DNA of 64,000 bases from Cherax quadricarinatus (lineage: Eukaryota; Arthropoda; Malacostraca; Decapoda; Parastacidae), in contig NC_091353.1 in NCBI RefSeq assembly GCF_038502225.1, forward strand, positions 507,975 to 571,974. The letters run 5' to 3'. The position numbers were made by a program, and so were the translations under genes. The notes under the pieces are model-generated. The model was not told the DNA's origin and did not search any database. It was given only the letters and a program-made list of their open reading frames with translations. Shown here in pieces: positions 31,136 through 48,879 of the stretch (the stretch's first letter is position 1; each line of letters opens with the position of its first letter).

Positions 31136-32020
31136 TCACACTTTTTCAAGTGTAATTGTTTTCATTGACATGTTTGTGTTAAGAAGTGTCAGTCTGGTAT
31201 TTCCTGTGTTACACTGTAACTCAAGTTAATGTAATTATGAAATAACCTATTGAATTAGGGTCGACGAAGCATTCTGTGAAGAATATATTATATCTGAAAA
31301 GAAAAAATTCGAGAATCAATTTAGATGGGAAATATATTTCAAAATATATATCCCAGAATATATTACAATATGACAAAGCCTCATATTAGACCAATGTACT
31401 ATAAATATTTTGTAATACCTGTTATTTATTTCCTAAATCTATATAAAATTGTCACCGTCTCAGGTTAATGCTGATTTTAAAATTTGTCAAAATTAGCTGT
31501 AAATAAGTTTACATTCATTTATAAGTTGAATATTGAAAGCTAACTTACCACTAGATAGCCTAATGTAGAAAATAAATGATATCTTTCAATAAATTTGTTA
31601 TTCAATTTATTTTTTTACTTACTAAGACGATGCTTTTTGCATACACCTTCGTATTACCCTAAATCTAGTTTTTGTTAAGTTGCTTTCCGATTTTTACCAC
31701 TCATTAAAAAAAGAGGTATTTTAATTTTTGCATTTATTTTTAATTATGTTTTTACATAAAATGTTTTTTTAAAGAAATTTCTACTGTTGGAAGGAAATTT
31801 TTAATAAAAAAACCTAACTACACATTATATTTGATCTGAAATTACAACCTGGCTTATATACACACACTCAAATATTACTATATTTATGTGAATTTTCAAA
31901 AGTAAATTATAATATTCTGGAAACCATTAAGTTTCATTTCCTGCTAAATATCTGATTTAACTAAATACAAGTATAAATAATGTACAAACATAACTTGATA
32001 TGGTAAAAGAAGGCTGGAGT
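31136..32020. other. No recognisable gene
   Basis: Very AT-rich; no frames or motifs supported. Confidence 0.5.
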
Positions 32021-32109
32021 GTCTCCAACTCAGTCACCCTCGAAGTGTCATCGAAGTCCTGTCTACGTAGATAATTAGTTCTGCAACAGTTCGACGGCAC
32101 CTGCTCTAG

Positions 32110-32347
32110 CTGGCCTGGAAACATTTCGACAAGTCTCCTTACACCTGTTGTCCTGTTCACCTAGCAGCAAATAGGTACCTGGGTGTTAGTCGACTGGTGT
32201 GGGTCGCATCCTGGGGGACAAGATTAAGGACCCCAATGGAAATAAGTTAGACAGTCCTCGATGACGCACTGACTTTCTTGGGTTATCCTGGGTGGCTAAC
32301 CCCCCGGGGTTAAAAATCCGAACGAAATCTTATCTTATCTTATCTAA
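32110..32347 (+). mobile_element. SINE body and 3' tail
   Basis: Plus-strand copy of the SINE body seen at 7920-8230, with ctggtgtgggtcgcatcctg and ggctaacccccc, ending in a short (ATCTT)n tail. The tRNA-like head is replaced by unrelated sequence. Confidence 0.75.
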
Positions 32348-32390
32348 CCTAGTATGAAGCGGATCCATGAATTTTTATAAACACAATGTA

Positions 32391-32785
32391 CAATACACAC
32401 AGTAATAATTTACATAGCCTATACAATACACACAGTAATAATTTACATAGCCTATACAATACACACAGTAATAATTTACATAGCCTATACAATACACACA
32501 GTAATAATTTACATAGCCTATACAATACACACAGTAATAATTTACATAGCCTATACAATACACACAGTAATAATTTACATAGCCTATACAATACACACAG
32601 TAATAATTTATATAGCCTATACAATACACACAGTAATAATTTACATAGCCTATACAATACACACAGTAATAATTTACATAGCCTATACAATACACACAGT
32701 AATAATTTACATAGCCTATACAATACACACAGTAATAATTTACATAGCCTATACAATACACACAGTAATAATTTACATAGCCTAT
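32391..32785 (+). repeat. Tandem repeat, 33-bp unit, 12 copies
   Basis: The unit caatacacacagtaataatt plus tacatagcctata repeats 12 times with almost no variation (one c to t change at about 32611). Because 33 is a multiple of three, long frames open on both strands; these are by-products. Confidence 0.97.
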
Positions 32786-33996
32786 TCCGCCCAAGACCAT
32801 TAATTGTTTTATACATCTACTTAGCGTACAACATATTTCAGAATATTTTATCGATATAACAATGTATAATTTAGTGCAGGTAAAAATACGTGTCTTACGA
32901 TGTTTAATTTAATGATATTAATCACTTTCTAATGTAGTTCTGTGAGGACGAAGTATTTACCAAGCTTACTGTGTTTATTTTAAACGTAGCCTTGTAATTC
33001 ATGTGGTGAAAATAATCACATGAATCGTCTGAGATTGAAGAGCAGTAAAATTTATGTGCGTCATGTAGATTGAGGTAATTTTTTTTAAATCACACTTTAT
33101 GAATGCATATTTCCAGCACTAACCGGAGTAAACAGTTAGCTCACATTAAAATAATATTTATTGGGTTCACTATGAGGAATGTATTTCCTTGTTATTTGAT
33201 TATATATCTATTATTTTGTAATTACAAACGAAGCTTGGCACACTAAATTGATCAAATAATTTCTTCCAAAACAGTTGTTTGAGCATAATACACGATACAC
33301 TGATGACTATAAATTTTATGTGAGACTAAAGAGACTGAACAGCCTTTGGCTAATCAACAACCTCCTCAGAATTATTGACAAGTCAGTATGGCCTCAATTC
33401 CCACAGAACAGGAAGAAACACACGTCAACACTTACAATGCAAAGAAATAAAGAGCAGTATGAAACAAACCTGGTACAGTAAATGAGCCTTGCCAGCAAAA
33501 CCCTAAACTCCATTTCAGTATTAAAAGAACTGAAGAACAAAGCTTACTCTTGTTACTCCAGTTTATACAGGTGGCGACCAAGCTGAAAAGACAACATAAA
33601 TATTGTACATGAAAGTAGATACTATATCAAAAATAACGAATCAGAAATATAATGTAGCCTAACTCAAATATAATCTAAAAAAATGTAAAGTATATAAATA
33701 GTAATGTGGGGCAGGTTGACACTGTGCCAATTTGCCCCATTTTTGTTGAGCTAACTTGCCCCAACCATACCAATGTTCATAAATAAATGGTTTTAGTATA
33801 TATTAATAAACCTAATATAAACTGTTTCGTGGGTAAACAATCCTTAAACCCTAAGTTAAATTATGGCTAAATTGGATATTTCTCTTCTGTAACCCCACAC
33901 AAGTTACAGCAAACAATATAAGCGAATGATAATTTACTTATCGGCAACAAAATAAAAATTTTCCCTACTCCAGTTAAGTACTTCAACCTCTTGGTA
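32786..33996. other. No recognisable gene
   Basis: AT-rich. A small symmetric stretch with ggggcaggttgacactgtgcc and ttgcccc (33710-33765) may be a MITE remnant. Confidence 0.4.
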
Positions 33997-34530
33997 TGGT
34001 AGCTTGTTGGTGAGTGAGGAAGTATGGTAGCTTGTTGGTGAATGAGGAAGGATGGAAGCTTGTTGGTGAGTGAGGAAGTATGGTAGCTTGTTGGTGAGTG
34101 AGGAAGGATGGCAGCTTGTTGGTGAGTGAGGAAGGATGGTAGCTTATTGGTGAGTGAGGAAGGATGGTAGCTTGTTGGTGAGTGAGGAAGGATGGCAGCT
34201 TGTTGGTGAGTGAGGAAGGATGGTAGCTTGTTGGTGAGTGAGGAAGTATGGTAGCTTGTTGGTGAGTGAGGAAGGATGGTAGCTTGTTGGTGAGTGAGGA
34301 AGGATGGTAGCTTGTTGGTGAGTGAGGAAGGATGGTAGCTTGTTGTTGAGTGAGGAAGGATGGTAGCTTGTTGGTGAGTGAGGAAGGATGGTAGCTTGTT
34401 GGTGAGTGAGGAAGGATGGTAGCTTGTTGGTGAGTGAGGAAGGATGGTAGCTTGTTGGTGAGTGAGGAAGGATGGTAGCTTGTTGGTGAGTGAGGAAGGA
34501 TGGTAGCTTGTTGGTGAGTGAGGAAGCAGG
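33997..34530 (+). repeat. Tandem repeat, 28-bp unit, about 19 copies
   Basis: Unit ggtagcttgttggtgagtga plus ggaaggat. Variant positions (ggatgg or gtatgg, tagc or cagc) are scattered among copies. Confidence 0.97.
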
Positions 34531-37500
34531 TGGTGATCCTATGATGTAAATAACAACGCTGTCTAGCGGTAAGTATTTGAATTATTACAAGTGAGTCAAC
34601 TTATCCCTGTTGCCATCTAGCCCCGGTCTCCCTACCTACGATTATTCTCATTGTAAAGTGACGAATCATCCTGGTTAACTAAGGTTTTACAACACATATT
34701 TACCTCCGTGTCTGATGGTGGCCAACATCCAGGTCAATGGCAAAAGTAAACATCTAAGATTCTACAAACATATTTTTTTTGTGGTTTTCCTTGTAGTGGG
34801 ATTTATCACAGTGTCTCAGTGTGGCATGCTAAGAGTATATTACATTTTAGTGTGTGTGTGTGTCACAGACGTACAGAGGCATGCGCTCCAGACCAGCTAA
34901 CCAAGTGCTAAGACTATAATGAGTAGAGCCCCATCGTTATGCTAGTACCTTGGTTCAACTAGCCAATCACAAGGAAGCCCGCCAAAGTTGTGAAGCGATG
35001 TGGTACACTCGTTAATCAACTTTGGCAGACTTTCCTCCCAGTCTGGTGGCAATGGTTCTCACCGTGTCTTTTACATGTATTTGCCTTATTGTACATATTC
35101 GCCGTATATTTTGTATATACCTGATTTCTATATGATGAAGGAAGTAAAAGTATTTACTCTCTGCATTGTGCTCGTTCCTAAGTGGTTATCGTCCTACAGC
35201 CAGGTGTGCAGGCCACTAGACTACACCTATGTTCGTAAGAATCAGTTATGTGGTAGAGAATTTTATGGAGAATTTTTCATGTGTACACTTGACTGATTAT
35301 TCATTAGAGCCAGCACAATCACCTAGACTCAAGTAGGTTCCCCAAAGTGGTCAAAATAGACCCCTAGGGTCGACCGTACTATTGATGGGGGTCGATAAAT
35401 GCCTGGAGGTCAAAAGCAGGTCAGCAAATTGTTAATTGCTTTCCCTAAGTTCGTACATGGTTGAAGCTGTTTTAGCCATGCAAATGCAACTCTAACTAAG
35501 GAGAGGAAGAGATTGAACCTGGTAGAGCTGGATAACTTATAACTAAAACTCACAAACTAAGTATCAGTGGCTTTGTTGACACTGATATTTAGTTTGTGAA
35601 TTAATCAATTAATAATATCAACATTTCCAGTATAGAAAGGGTATGTTAAATATTATATTTTTCATAATGTAAATATTATCTATTTTTTATGAAGTTATTA
35701 TAATTATTATTATCTATTATTATTTGTAGTACTATTAGTTAAAGTACTATTTATTATTTCTTTTCCATATAATAAATGATTCGGGTGGATGAACAATCTG
35801 AAAGTTCATGAAGGGGATCCATGAGTCTTAAATTCTGCCATCCTCCCCACATGTGGTTGTCAAAATAAATATATTGTACACTACACTTTTAATATTCTTG
35901 ATAACACCTGGTTGCTGGTTCATTACGAGGTCCAGTGTTCCAGCGTAACTGGTGGCGGAGTGAAGCTTAGGGTAGATACACGACGCGGTGGAATAACAAG
36001 ATCCTGAAGTACTCATTGCTGCAGGATCTCGGAATAATCACTTATCTTTATATCTAACAACTTCAACTAGAACAATGGCTTTTACAGCATAGCTGAAACC
36101 CTTACCAGGAAACTTCTTAATCATTATCCTACATAACAACATACCTACTTGCCCATCCACTGCAGGTTCGTCTCATATCCAACCTTCCCAACATTCTCCA
36201 GCTGACTCTCCACCCTATGTATACTCATGTATTCTTTGCTCATGTTAGTCGGGTCAGATGAAAGTTAGTTATAGGCTTAAGTGTTTCACCTAATTTCTTG
36301 ACGAATATTTACAAAAACATATGATGTAAAACATTTATTATACGATTTAAAATTTCTTTTGACAAAACTCAACTGATAAAAAATGAAAATTTAAATTCAG
36401 ATATAAACCTTGATTCATGGAATGAATCGTCTTCGAAAACTGTTGGATTCCTTCTCACTGAGCAAGGCTGAAAAATCCAAGCATAGGGAAAATAAGAACT
36501 AATTCTCCCGGAAGATAAACTGCCGTGCTTAGCCTGATATCGAATCTTTCTCTAACCACATCAAAAAAAAAAAACAATAGTCAGCGAAAGTATTATATTC
36601 AAAAAGGTTTACGGAACGGCCATCATGGCAGAGGAGTGGAAACTGATGCCCTACGTCAGACAACAATGACCATCTTCTATTTTGCTCACCAGGGAGGTAA
36701 CTGCCTTTCCTGCCTCAGGAACCACCGTTGAACATGAGGCTAACGGCATCATAGCCCAAAACTTCCAACTGCAGAAGCAAAAGCACATTATACTGCATTT
36801 GTGTCTATTTTTCAAGTTCCGTACCTGCCCTGCACAAGATTATGGATTGAAGTCTGCTTAATGAACAAAGTAAGGAGAGAACTTTAACCTGATTCCTCAA
36901 GTGTATTAACTAGACCTGACGGAGGGCTCTGTCGACTTGGATTCGGAGTGAGGTCCGTAGAGGACGCCCTATTACATATGCCCTGCTAAATAATAAGCTG
37001 TCGTTGTAGCTAAGTGTCTTCAGTCATTATAGCTAACAATCTTTTCACTTAACAAACATGCCGGCAATGCCCACGAGATCACAGTTCACTTTGAAGAGAC
37101 TGGGGCCCCGGCGTAAGCTCAGGAAGTCCATTGATGACACTTATAAGTCTCAGCACATAATCTCAATTACTCAATTCGTCCGAGTTCAGAAACCTTAGCA
37201 ATAAAAATATCTCATTTCTAATGTTACAAGGGACAAATACTAAGTAAATATAGAAGACACAGAACTAGCATAATTGAAAGGAGCTCTTAACCCCCTAAAT
37301 CTCCTCTTCTCACCCCACTTTTCAGCGAGGGGAATAAAGGTCACACTGACCTTTGAGTCATATAGTCATTCGAGGCAGGTGGAGAGGGTTGCTATCCTAT
37401 CTCTAGAATATTATAACATACGGGGATTAAAAAATCCCCACACTGGAGGGGAGAGGGAGTTTGCGGATTTAGAGAATCCCAAATGACTCAGCATACTGCT

Positions 37501-38179
37501 GGTCTCAAAGCTGCCTGCTGGCGGGTTAATGAAGTCGGCTCAGAAGATACTCCCAACGTGAACACTATATGTGAGTATATTCAAACAATAGTGTTCACCT
37601 TTACTGTCTCAAGAAAGTGACTTACAAAGTGCATAACACAAGTGATTATATACTTGGTGTGATTAATAACTCACTGGTGATTGTAATCAAACCTTGTCAT
37701 TAATTACTCATGAATTATTAATCAACACTCAATTTCTGGTCAATGATATTACACCGATTTTAGGGTAACTTTGTGGTGCTGATTCCAAATATGTCATCGG
37801 CTTTGCTTGATTTGTCTGAGTTTTGATAAATTTGGTATCCCAATGAAGAACATAAAATATATGAAAAATATATTGATCAGGCGGGGCTAACTTACAATTT
37901 GCATAGAAATTATTTTTTGGATCATGCAAAAGTTTTTTCATGTATTCATATTAACACTTCGTTCTATATAATAACAAATTAACATAGTAAGATAATTCAG
38001 ATACCACTAATTACTGAATATGAAAACGTTGTTTGTAAGATTGTGATCCATGTTGGTCATCAGCACAGTTTTATTGAGTAATTGGATGAGATGCATATTA
38101 GTTATAGTTGTACAATAAGATACATTTCATGTTTGTAATGAAGCTGTCTATAAACAGCCGACAATTTCTCGGTCGATAT
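34531..38179. other. Long stretch without a supported gene
   Basis: About 3.6 kb with only short frames. A diverged Penelope-like arm fragment lies at 36130-36240. A 46-codon ATG frame at 37058 (rich in basic residues) has no supporting evidence. Confidence 0.45.
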
Positions 38180-38600
38180 TCAAGTCCCATTCGAAGAAGT
38201 CCAGGAACTTCAAGCTCACCCAGGGCTTTCAAGCCAACCCAGAGCCTAAAAGCATATCCCAGGGCCTTCAAACCCATCCAGGGACTTCAAACCCACCCAG
38301 GGCCTTCAAACCCATCCAAGGCCTTAAAGCACATCCCAGGGTCTTCAAACCCATCAAGGGACTTCAAACCCACCCAGGGCTTTCAAACCCATCCAAGGCC
38401 TTAAAGCACGTCTCAGAGCCTTCAAGCCCACCCCGGGGTCTTCAAGCACACCCAGGGCCTTCAAACATATCCCAGGGCCTTCAAGCCCATCCAGGGACTT
38501 CAAGCAAACCCCAGAGCCTTCAAACCCACACAGGGCCTTCGAGCACATCCCAGGGCTTTGAAGCCTATCCAGGGCCTTCACCCACATCCCAGGGTCTTGT
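38180..38600. repeat. Imperfect tandem repeat, about 20-bp unit
   Basis: Variants of cccagggccttcaaacccat repeat about twenty times with length changes. The frames on both strands that cross it reflect the repeat. Confidence 0.9.
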
Positions 38601-38619
38601 AGACAGTAAGTCTACATCA

Positions 38620-40090
38620 TTCATCCCCGCCTGGATACACACACAAAACTCACAATTATAAATGGTGGAAGTGGCGGTCGCAGCAAGTTGCGTTTGCCCG
38701 GAGAGTGGAAGGAAGCCGAAGATATTGTCTCCACTTTACTGTCCACAGTCGAAGACAAAGAGCCAGGGCTTAACCCAGCTGCTAGGCGCTCGTGGGACGA
38801 ACTTGGAGAAAACGGGACGAGCAAGCTGTGTAAGCATCGGTCTCGTGGTAGTTGATGTCTAGAGGTTTGAGAAGCTGGCAGTCTCTAGGTCGCAGGAGAT
38901 GGTAGGCAGGTAGGAATATCAGGAGGCAAATTTGCAGTGGAGCCATTTTCAAACTTTTTGAAGCTGCTTCTGGAGAGGTGGCATAGTTTAGTCTTGTTAC
39001 TGAAGGTGAAACGTAGAGACTTGATAAACTCAAGAACTTGGGTGAGTGTGAAGTGAAGAGGTGATTCACAGGCATACTTGGCTGTTCCAGCACCGAGGCC
39101 TTTGTAGAGCTCAGTGTAGGTCATGGTGTCAGCATTCGATGGATAAGTGAAGAAGGTAAGGTTTACCCATGAGGGTGTATTATAGTCTTCACTATCTTCT
39201 GCAGTGGATTCATTTGGTGAGTCTACAATGGTGTTAGGAGGTGACTGAGGGTCGACAGGAGCAGTGGAGAGGTGTGATGGTGGTGTAACAGCAGGTTGGG
39301 AGACTTGGGAAACGGTGATTGAGGCAACATGATCATCGTTGTCGGCGGTGGAAGTGGTTATAAAAGTTACAGGAGCAGTTGTTCGGGCAGGAGACAGGTC
39401 TGCAGGTGCAGTAAAGTTCACAACGTTGAGGATGTCGGCTGAAGGTGTGGAGTCCGGGAAATTGAAGGCAGACATGTTGTTCAGACGGAATAGTTCGTTA
39501 ATAGTGGTGTTAAGAGTGCCGGGATTTGTTGTATTTGCAAGGTGTGCGTACACCATGCAGTACAGCACCTTGGAGGTAACACCGTCGGGGAGTGGAGAGA
39601 GGAGGAGTTGCTGGGCGAAGGTGTCTGTAGAGTGGCGTGTAGAATCATGGTGGTGTCGGCTCGTAGTTTGGTTATTGCTGCGTATGATTATAGGAGTAGC
39701 AGGTCAAGCAGTGGGAGACGTTTGTGAAACGTTCTAGTTCTATATAACTTGGGTGAATGTGGTAATTTGAGATGGCCAGACCGTCAGAGAGAGTTTGGGC
39801 AACCATGGAGATGTCTGAGAATGTGATCTTCAGTATAGGTGAAGCATTAGGGATCTTGGAGATGCTATCTACCGACGCCCAGGTGGTGTTTTGACCCTCG
39901 ACATACGTCTTCAGTGCTTCAGTAGAGAGGTGACGATCTTGTCCAGGCTTTTCACAAAGTTCGAACGTTTCGCCTTCAAGAATGGAGACGGAGATATGGT
40001 GAATTGTCGTGTTCGTAGGGTCTTGACTGAAGAGTCGTCCATTCAGTGTCGTCTGCACAGACGACAATGAAGGAGTCCTTCAGAGAGAGG
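38620..40090 (-). pseudogene. I/Jockey-type LINE ORF1 (Gag-like), broken
   Basis: Two minus-strand frames cover it. 39672-40067 (131 residues) starts MSSVQTTLNGRLFSQ and has the RNA-binding-type pattern ASPILKITFSDISMV followed by ERFTNVSHCLTCYSYNHTQQ, the start of a CCHC knuckle. 38885-39568 (227 residues) follows with MVYAHLANTTNPGTL and a serine/threonine-rich region. Between them, sequence including the remaining knuckles is deleted and the frame shifts. ORF1 of such LINEs packages the RNA. This copy cannot work. Confidence 0.65.

Positions 40091-44829
<4,739 letters not shown>

Positions 44830-44915
<86 letters not shown>
44830..44915. repeat. (TA)n followed by (GT)n
   Basis: TA tract to 44860, then GT to 44915. 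It lies directly outside the 5' end of the LINE. Confidence 0.96.
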
Positions 44916-44916
<1 letters not shown>

Positions 44917-44926
44917 AATGTTTAGA

Positions 44927-45190
44927 ATTTGCAGAACCGGGGAAATAGTCACAAACACTAATTTCAGGTCGAACGGGACTCGAACCTATGAACCTTGGGC
45001 TAAGGTGCTCAGTGCTCTAACCACAGTAGCACACTAGACCTTGGCGCCCAGCCAATGCTAGACGTTTTGATCCAAGGCAGCCAGCATTCAGGCAGGTGGT
45101 GTTAGCTATCTCATCTTATCCTCTGCATGTATCGACTGACGAGAGATTTTTACAACGTTTAGAATCCGCAGATCAGGCGAAATCTATGGC
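44927..45190 (-). mobile_element. tRNA-derived SINE
   Basis: Same family as 26912-27180. The minus strand has B box GGTTCGAGTCCC at 44975-44986 and an A-box-like tggttagagcactgag. The body includes the ctggctgccttggatcaaaa block. Confidence 0.75.
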
Positions 45191-45198
45191 CCATAAAG

Positions 45199-45270
45199 AA
45201 ACACTTTCACCATAATTCACATATAATTACTGTCTTTGCAGAGGCACTCATATATGACAGTTTAGATGTA
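45199..45270 (-). mobile_element. RTE-type LINE 3' UTR fragment
   Basis: aaacactttcaccataattc and tctttgcagaggcactca match the 3' UTR at 41225-41290. It abuts the first units of the 27-bp array. Confidence 0.6.
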
Positions 45271-48200
45271 ATTGCTGTGACCCCACTGTCTCTTGACAAA
45301 TCTGTGACCCCATTGTCTCTTGCCACTGCTGTGACCCCACTGTCTCTTGCCACAAATGTTTCCCCTCTGTCTCTTGCCACAACTGTGATCCCGTTGTATT
45401 GCCACAGCTGTGACCTCTGTCTCTTCCCACAACTGTGACCTCAATGTCTCTTACCAAAGCTGTGACCCCACTGTCTCTTGTCATAGTTTTGATCTCTCTG
45501 TCTCTTTCCACAACTGTGGCCTCTCTGTCTCTTACCACAGCTGTGATCCTACTGTCTGTTGCAACAGCCGTGACACCACTGTCTGTTGCTACTGTCTTTA
45601 ACCAAAGCTGTGATCTCACTGTCTCTTACCACATTGTGATCTCTCTGTCTCTTGCCACAGCTGTGAACCATCTGTCTCTTGCCACAGCTGTGACCCCATT
45701 GGCTCTTTCAACAGCAGAGACCCCACTGTCTCTTGCCACAGATGTGACCCCAATGTCTCTTACCACAGCTGTGATCCCGCTGTCTCTTATCACAGCTGTA
45801 ACCTCTCTGTCTCTTTTGCACAGCTATGACCCCACTGTCTCTTGCAACAACTGTGACCCTACTGTCTCTTACCAAAGCTGTGACCACAAATGTGACCTCT
45901 CTGTCTCTTGCCACAGATGTGACCTTTCTGTCTCTTACAACAGTTGTGGCTCCTATTGTCTCTTTCGACAGATGTGTCCCCATTGTGCTATATCACAGTT
46001 GGGACCCCACTGTTTACCACAGTTATGACCCCTATTGTCTCTTACCACAGTTGTGACCTCTTTGTCTCTTACCACAGTTGTGATCTCTTTGTCTCTTACC
46101 ACAGTTGTGACCTCTTGTCTCTTACCACAGTTGTAACCCCATTGTGTCATATCACAGTTGGGACCCCACTGTCTCTTACCACAGTTGCGACCTATATGTC
46201 TCTTACAACAGTTGTGACCTCATTGCCTCTTACCACAAATGTGACCAAACTATCTCTTGCCATGGTTGTGATCTCTTTGTCTCTTAGCACAGTTATGACC
46301 TCTTTGTCTCTTACCACAGTTGTGACCTATTTATCTCTTACAACAGTTGTGACCCTATTGCCTCTTACAACAATTGTGACCCCACTGTCTCATACCACAG
46401 TTGTGACCTCTCTGTCTCTTACCACAGTTGTGACCTCTTTGTCTCTTACCACAGTTGTGACCTCATTGCCTCTTACCACAGTAGTGTTCTCTTTGTCTCA
46501 TACCACAGTTGTGACTCCATTGTGCCATACCACAGGTGGGACCTCACTGTCTCTTACCACAGTTGTGACTTATTTGTCTCTTACAACAGTTGTGACCCTA
46601 TTGCCTCTTACCACAATTGTGACCCCATTGTCTCCTATCACAGTTGTGACCTCTCTGTCTCTTACCACAGTTGTGACTTCTTTGTCTCTTACCACAGTTG
46701 TGACCTCTTTGCCTCTTACCACAGTTGTGCTCTCGTTGTCTCTTACCACATTTGTGACCCCATTGTGCCATACCACAGCTGGGACCCCACTGTCTCTTAT
46801 CACAGTTGTGACCCATTTGTCTCTTACAACAGTTGTGACCCTATTGCCTCTCCACAATTGTGACCCCACTGTCTCTTACCACAGCTGTGACCTCTCTGTC
46901 TCTTACCACAGTTGTGACCCTATTGCCTCTTACCACAATTGTGACCCCACTGTCTCTTACCACAGTTGTGACCTCTCTGTCTCTTACCACAGTTGTGACC
47001 CTATTGCCTCTTATCACAATTGTGACCCCACTGTCTCTTACCACAGTTGTGACCTCTCTGTCTCTTACCACAGTTGTGACCTCTTTGTCTCTTACCACAG
47101 TTGTGACCTCTTTGCTCTTACCACAGTTGTGTTCTTTTTGTCTCTTACCACAGTTGTGACCCCATTGTGCCATACCACAGCTGGGATCCCACTGTCTCTT
47201 ACCACAGTTGTGACCTATTTGTCTTTTACAACAGTTGTGACCCTATTGCCTCTTACCACAATTGTTGCCCCACTGTCTCTTACCACAGTTGTGACCTCTC
47301 TGTCTCTTACCACAGTTGTGACCTTTTTGCCTCTTACCACAGTTGTGTCCTCTTTGTCTCTTACCACAGTTGTGACCCCATTGTGCCATACCACAGCTGG
47401 GACCCCACTGTCTCTTACCACCTATTTGTCTCTTACAACAGTTGTGACCCTATTGCCTCTTACAACAATTGTGACCCCACTGTCTCTTGCCACAGTTGTG
47501 ACCTCTCTGTTTCTTACCACAGTTGTGACCCTATTACCTCTTACCACAATTGTGACCCCAGTGTCTCTTACCGCAGTTGTGACCTCTCTGTCTCTTACCA
47601 CAATTGTGACCTCTTTGTCTCTTACCACAGTTGTGACCTCTTTGCCTCTTACCACAGTTGTGTTCTCTTTGTCTCTTACCACAGTTGTGACTCCATTGTG
47701 CCATACCACAACTGGGACCCACTGTCTCTTACCACAGTTGCGACCTATTTGTCTCTTACAACAGTTGTGACCCTATTGCCCCTTACCACAATTGTGACCC
47801 CACTGTCTCTTACCGCAGTTGTGACCTCTCTGTCTCTTACCATAGCTGTGGCCCTATTGCCTCTTATCACAATTGTGACCCCACTGTCTCTTACCACAGT
47901 TGTGACCTCTCTGTCTCTTACCACAATTGTGACCTCTTTGTCTCTTACCACAGTTGTGACCTCTTTGCCTCTTACCACAGTTGTTCTCTTTCTCTCTTAC
48001 CACAGTTGTGACTCCATTGTGCCATACCACAACTGGGACCCACTGTCTCTTACCACAGTTGCGACCTATTTGTCTCTTACAACAGTTGTGACCCTATTGC
48101 CTCTTACCACAATTGTGACCCCACTGTCTCTTACCACAGTTGTGACCTCTCTGTCTCTTACCACAGTTGTGACCTCTTTGCCTCTTACCACAGTTGTGTC

Positions 48201-48765
48201 CTCTTTGTCTCTTACCACAATTGTGACCTCATTGTGCCATACCACAGCTGGGACCCCACTGTCTCTTACCACCTATTTGTCTCTTACAACAGTTGTGACC
48301 CTATTGCCTCTTGCTACAATAGTGACCCCACTATCTCTTACCGCAGTTGTGACCTTTGTCTCTTACCACAGTTGTGGCCTCTTTGCCTCTTGCTACAGTT
48401 GTGTCCTCTTTGTCTCTTACCACAGTTGTGACCCCATTGTGCCATACCACAGCTGGGACCAAACTGTCTCTTACTACAGTTGTGACCTATTTGTCTCTTA
48501 CAACAGTTGTGACCCTATTGCCTCTTACCACAATTGTGACCTCACTGTCTCTTACCACAGTTGTGACCTCTTTGCCTCTTACCGCAGTTGTGACCTTTGT
48601 CTCTTACCACAGTTGTGACCTCTTTACCTCTTACTACAGTTGTGACCCCATTGTCTCTTACCACAGTTGTGACCCCATTGTGTCTTACCACAGTTGTGAC
48701 CTCTCTGTGCCTTACCACAGTTGTGACCTCTTTGTGTCTTACCACAGCCTCAGAAGCTTTGAAAG
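45271..48765. repeat. 27-bp tandem repeat array, about 3.5 kb
   Basis: About 130 copies of a unit close to gtgacctctctgtctcttac plus cacagtt. As 27 is a multiple of three, frames are open on both strands over hundreds of codons (for example 45944-47770 and 47167-48618 on plus), giving nine-residue protein repeats. Units are more diverged at the left (45271-45960, with cttgccac) and more uniform at the right. A rarer unit, cattgtgccataccacagct, recurs every 200-400 bp, showing a higher-order pattern. I treat it as satellite DNA and not a gene. Confidence 0.95.
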
Positions 48766-48879
48766 TCCTTCTGTTTTCTTCTGTTTAAGTCATATTGTCC
48801 AGTAAAGCAAGATTAAATAAGTCTCCGAATGATCACAAGAATGGAAAATTTACTATAGAATATGTGTTATTTGTGTTTC

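Noticed and set aside
32386..32859. Three overlapping frames of 141-157 codons on both strands
   Set aside because: Produced by the 33-bp tandem repeat.
28800..34530. Tandem arrays as possible CRISPR loci
   Set aside because: Units are directly contiguous with no unique spacers, and the DNA is eukaryotic.
35828..36016. Possible LTR end and primer site near ggtggcggag
   Set aside because: No second LTR copy and no pol frame nearby.
37058..37198. 46-codon ATG frame rich in basic residues
   Set aside because: Short, isolated, no homology I recognise and no splice or promoter context.
39960..39980. gaacgtttcgccttcaag as a hammerhead-like motif
   Set aside because: It lies inside the LINE ORF1 frame, encodes part of it, and lacks the other core parts.
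45944..48618. Long open frames (608 and 483 codons) that could be read as repeat proteins
   Set aside because: They are explained by the 27-bp period; opposite-strand frames are equally open and there is no start context, signal sequence or non-repeat domain.
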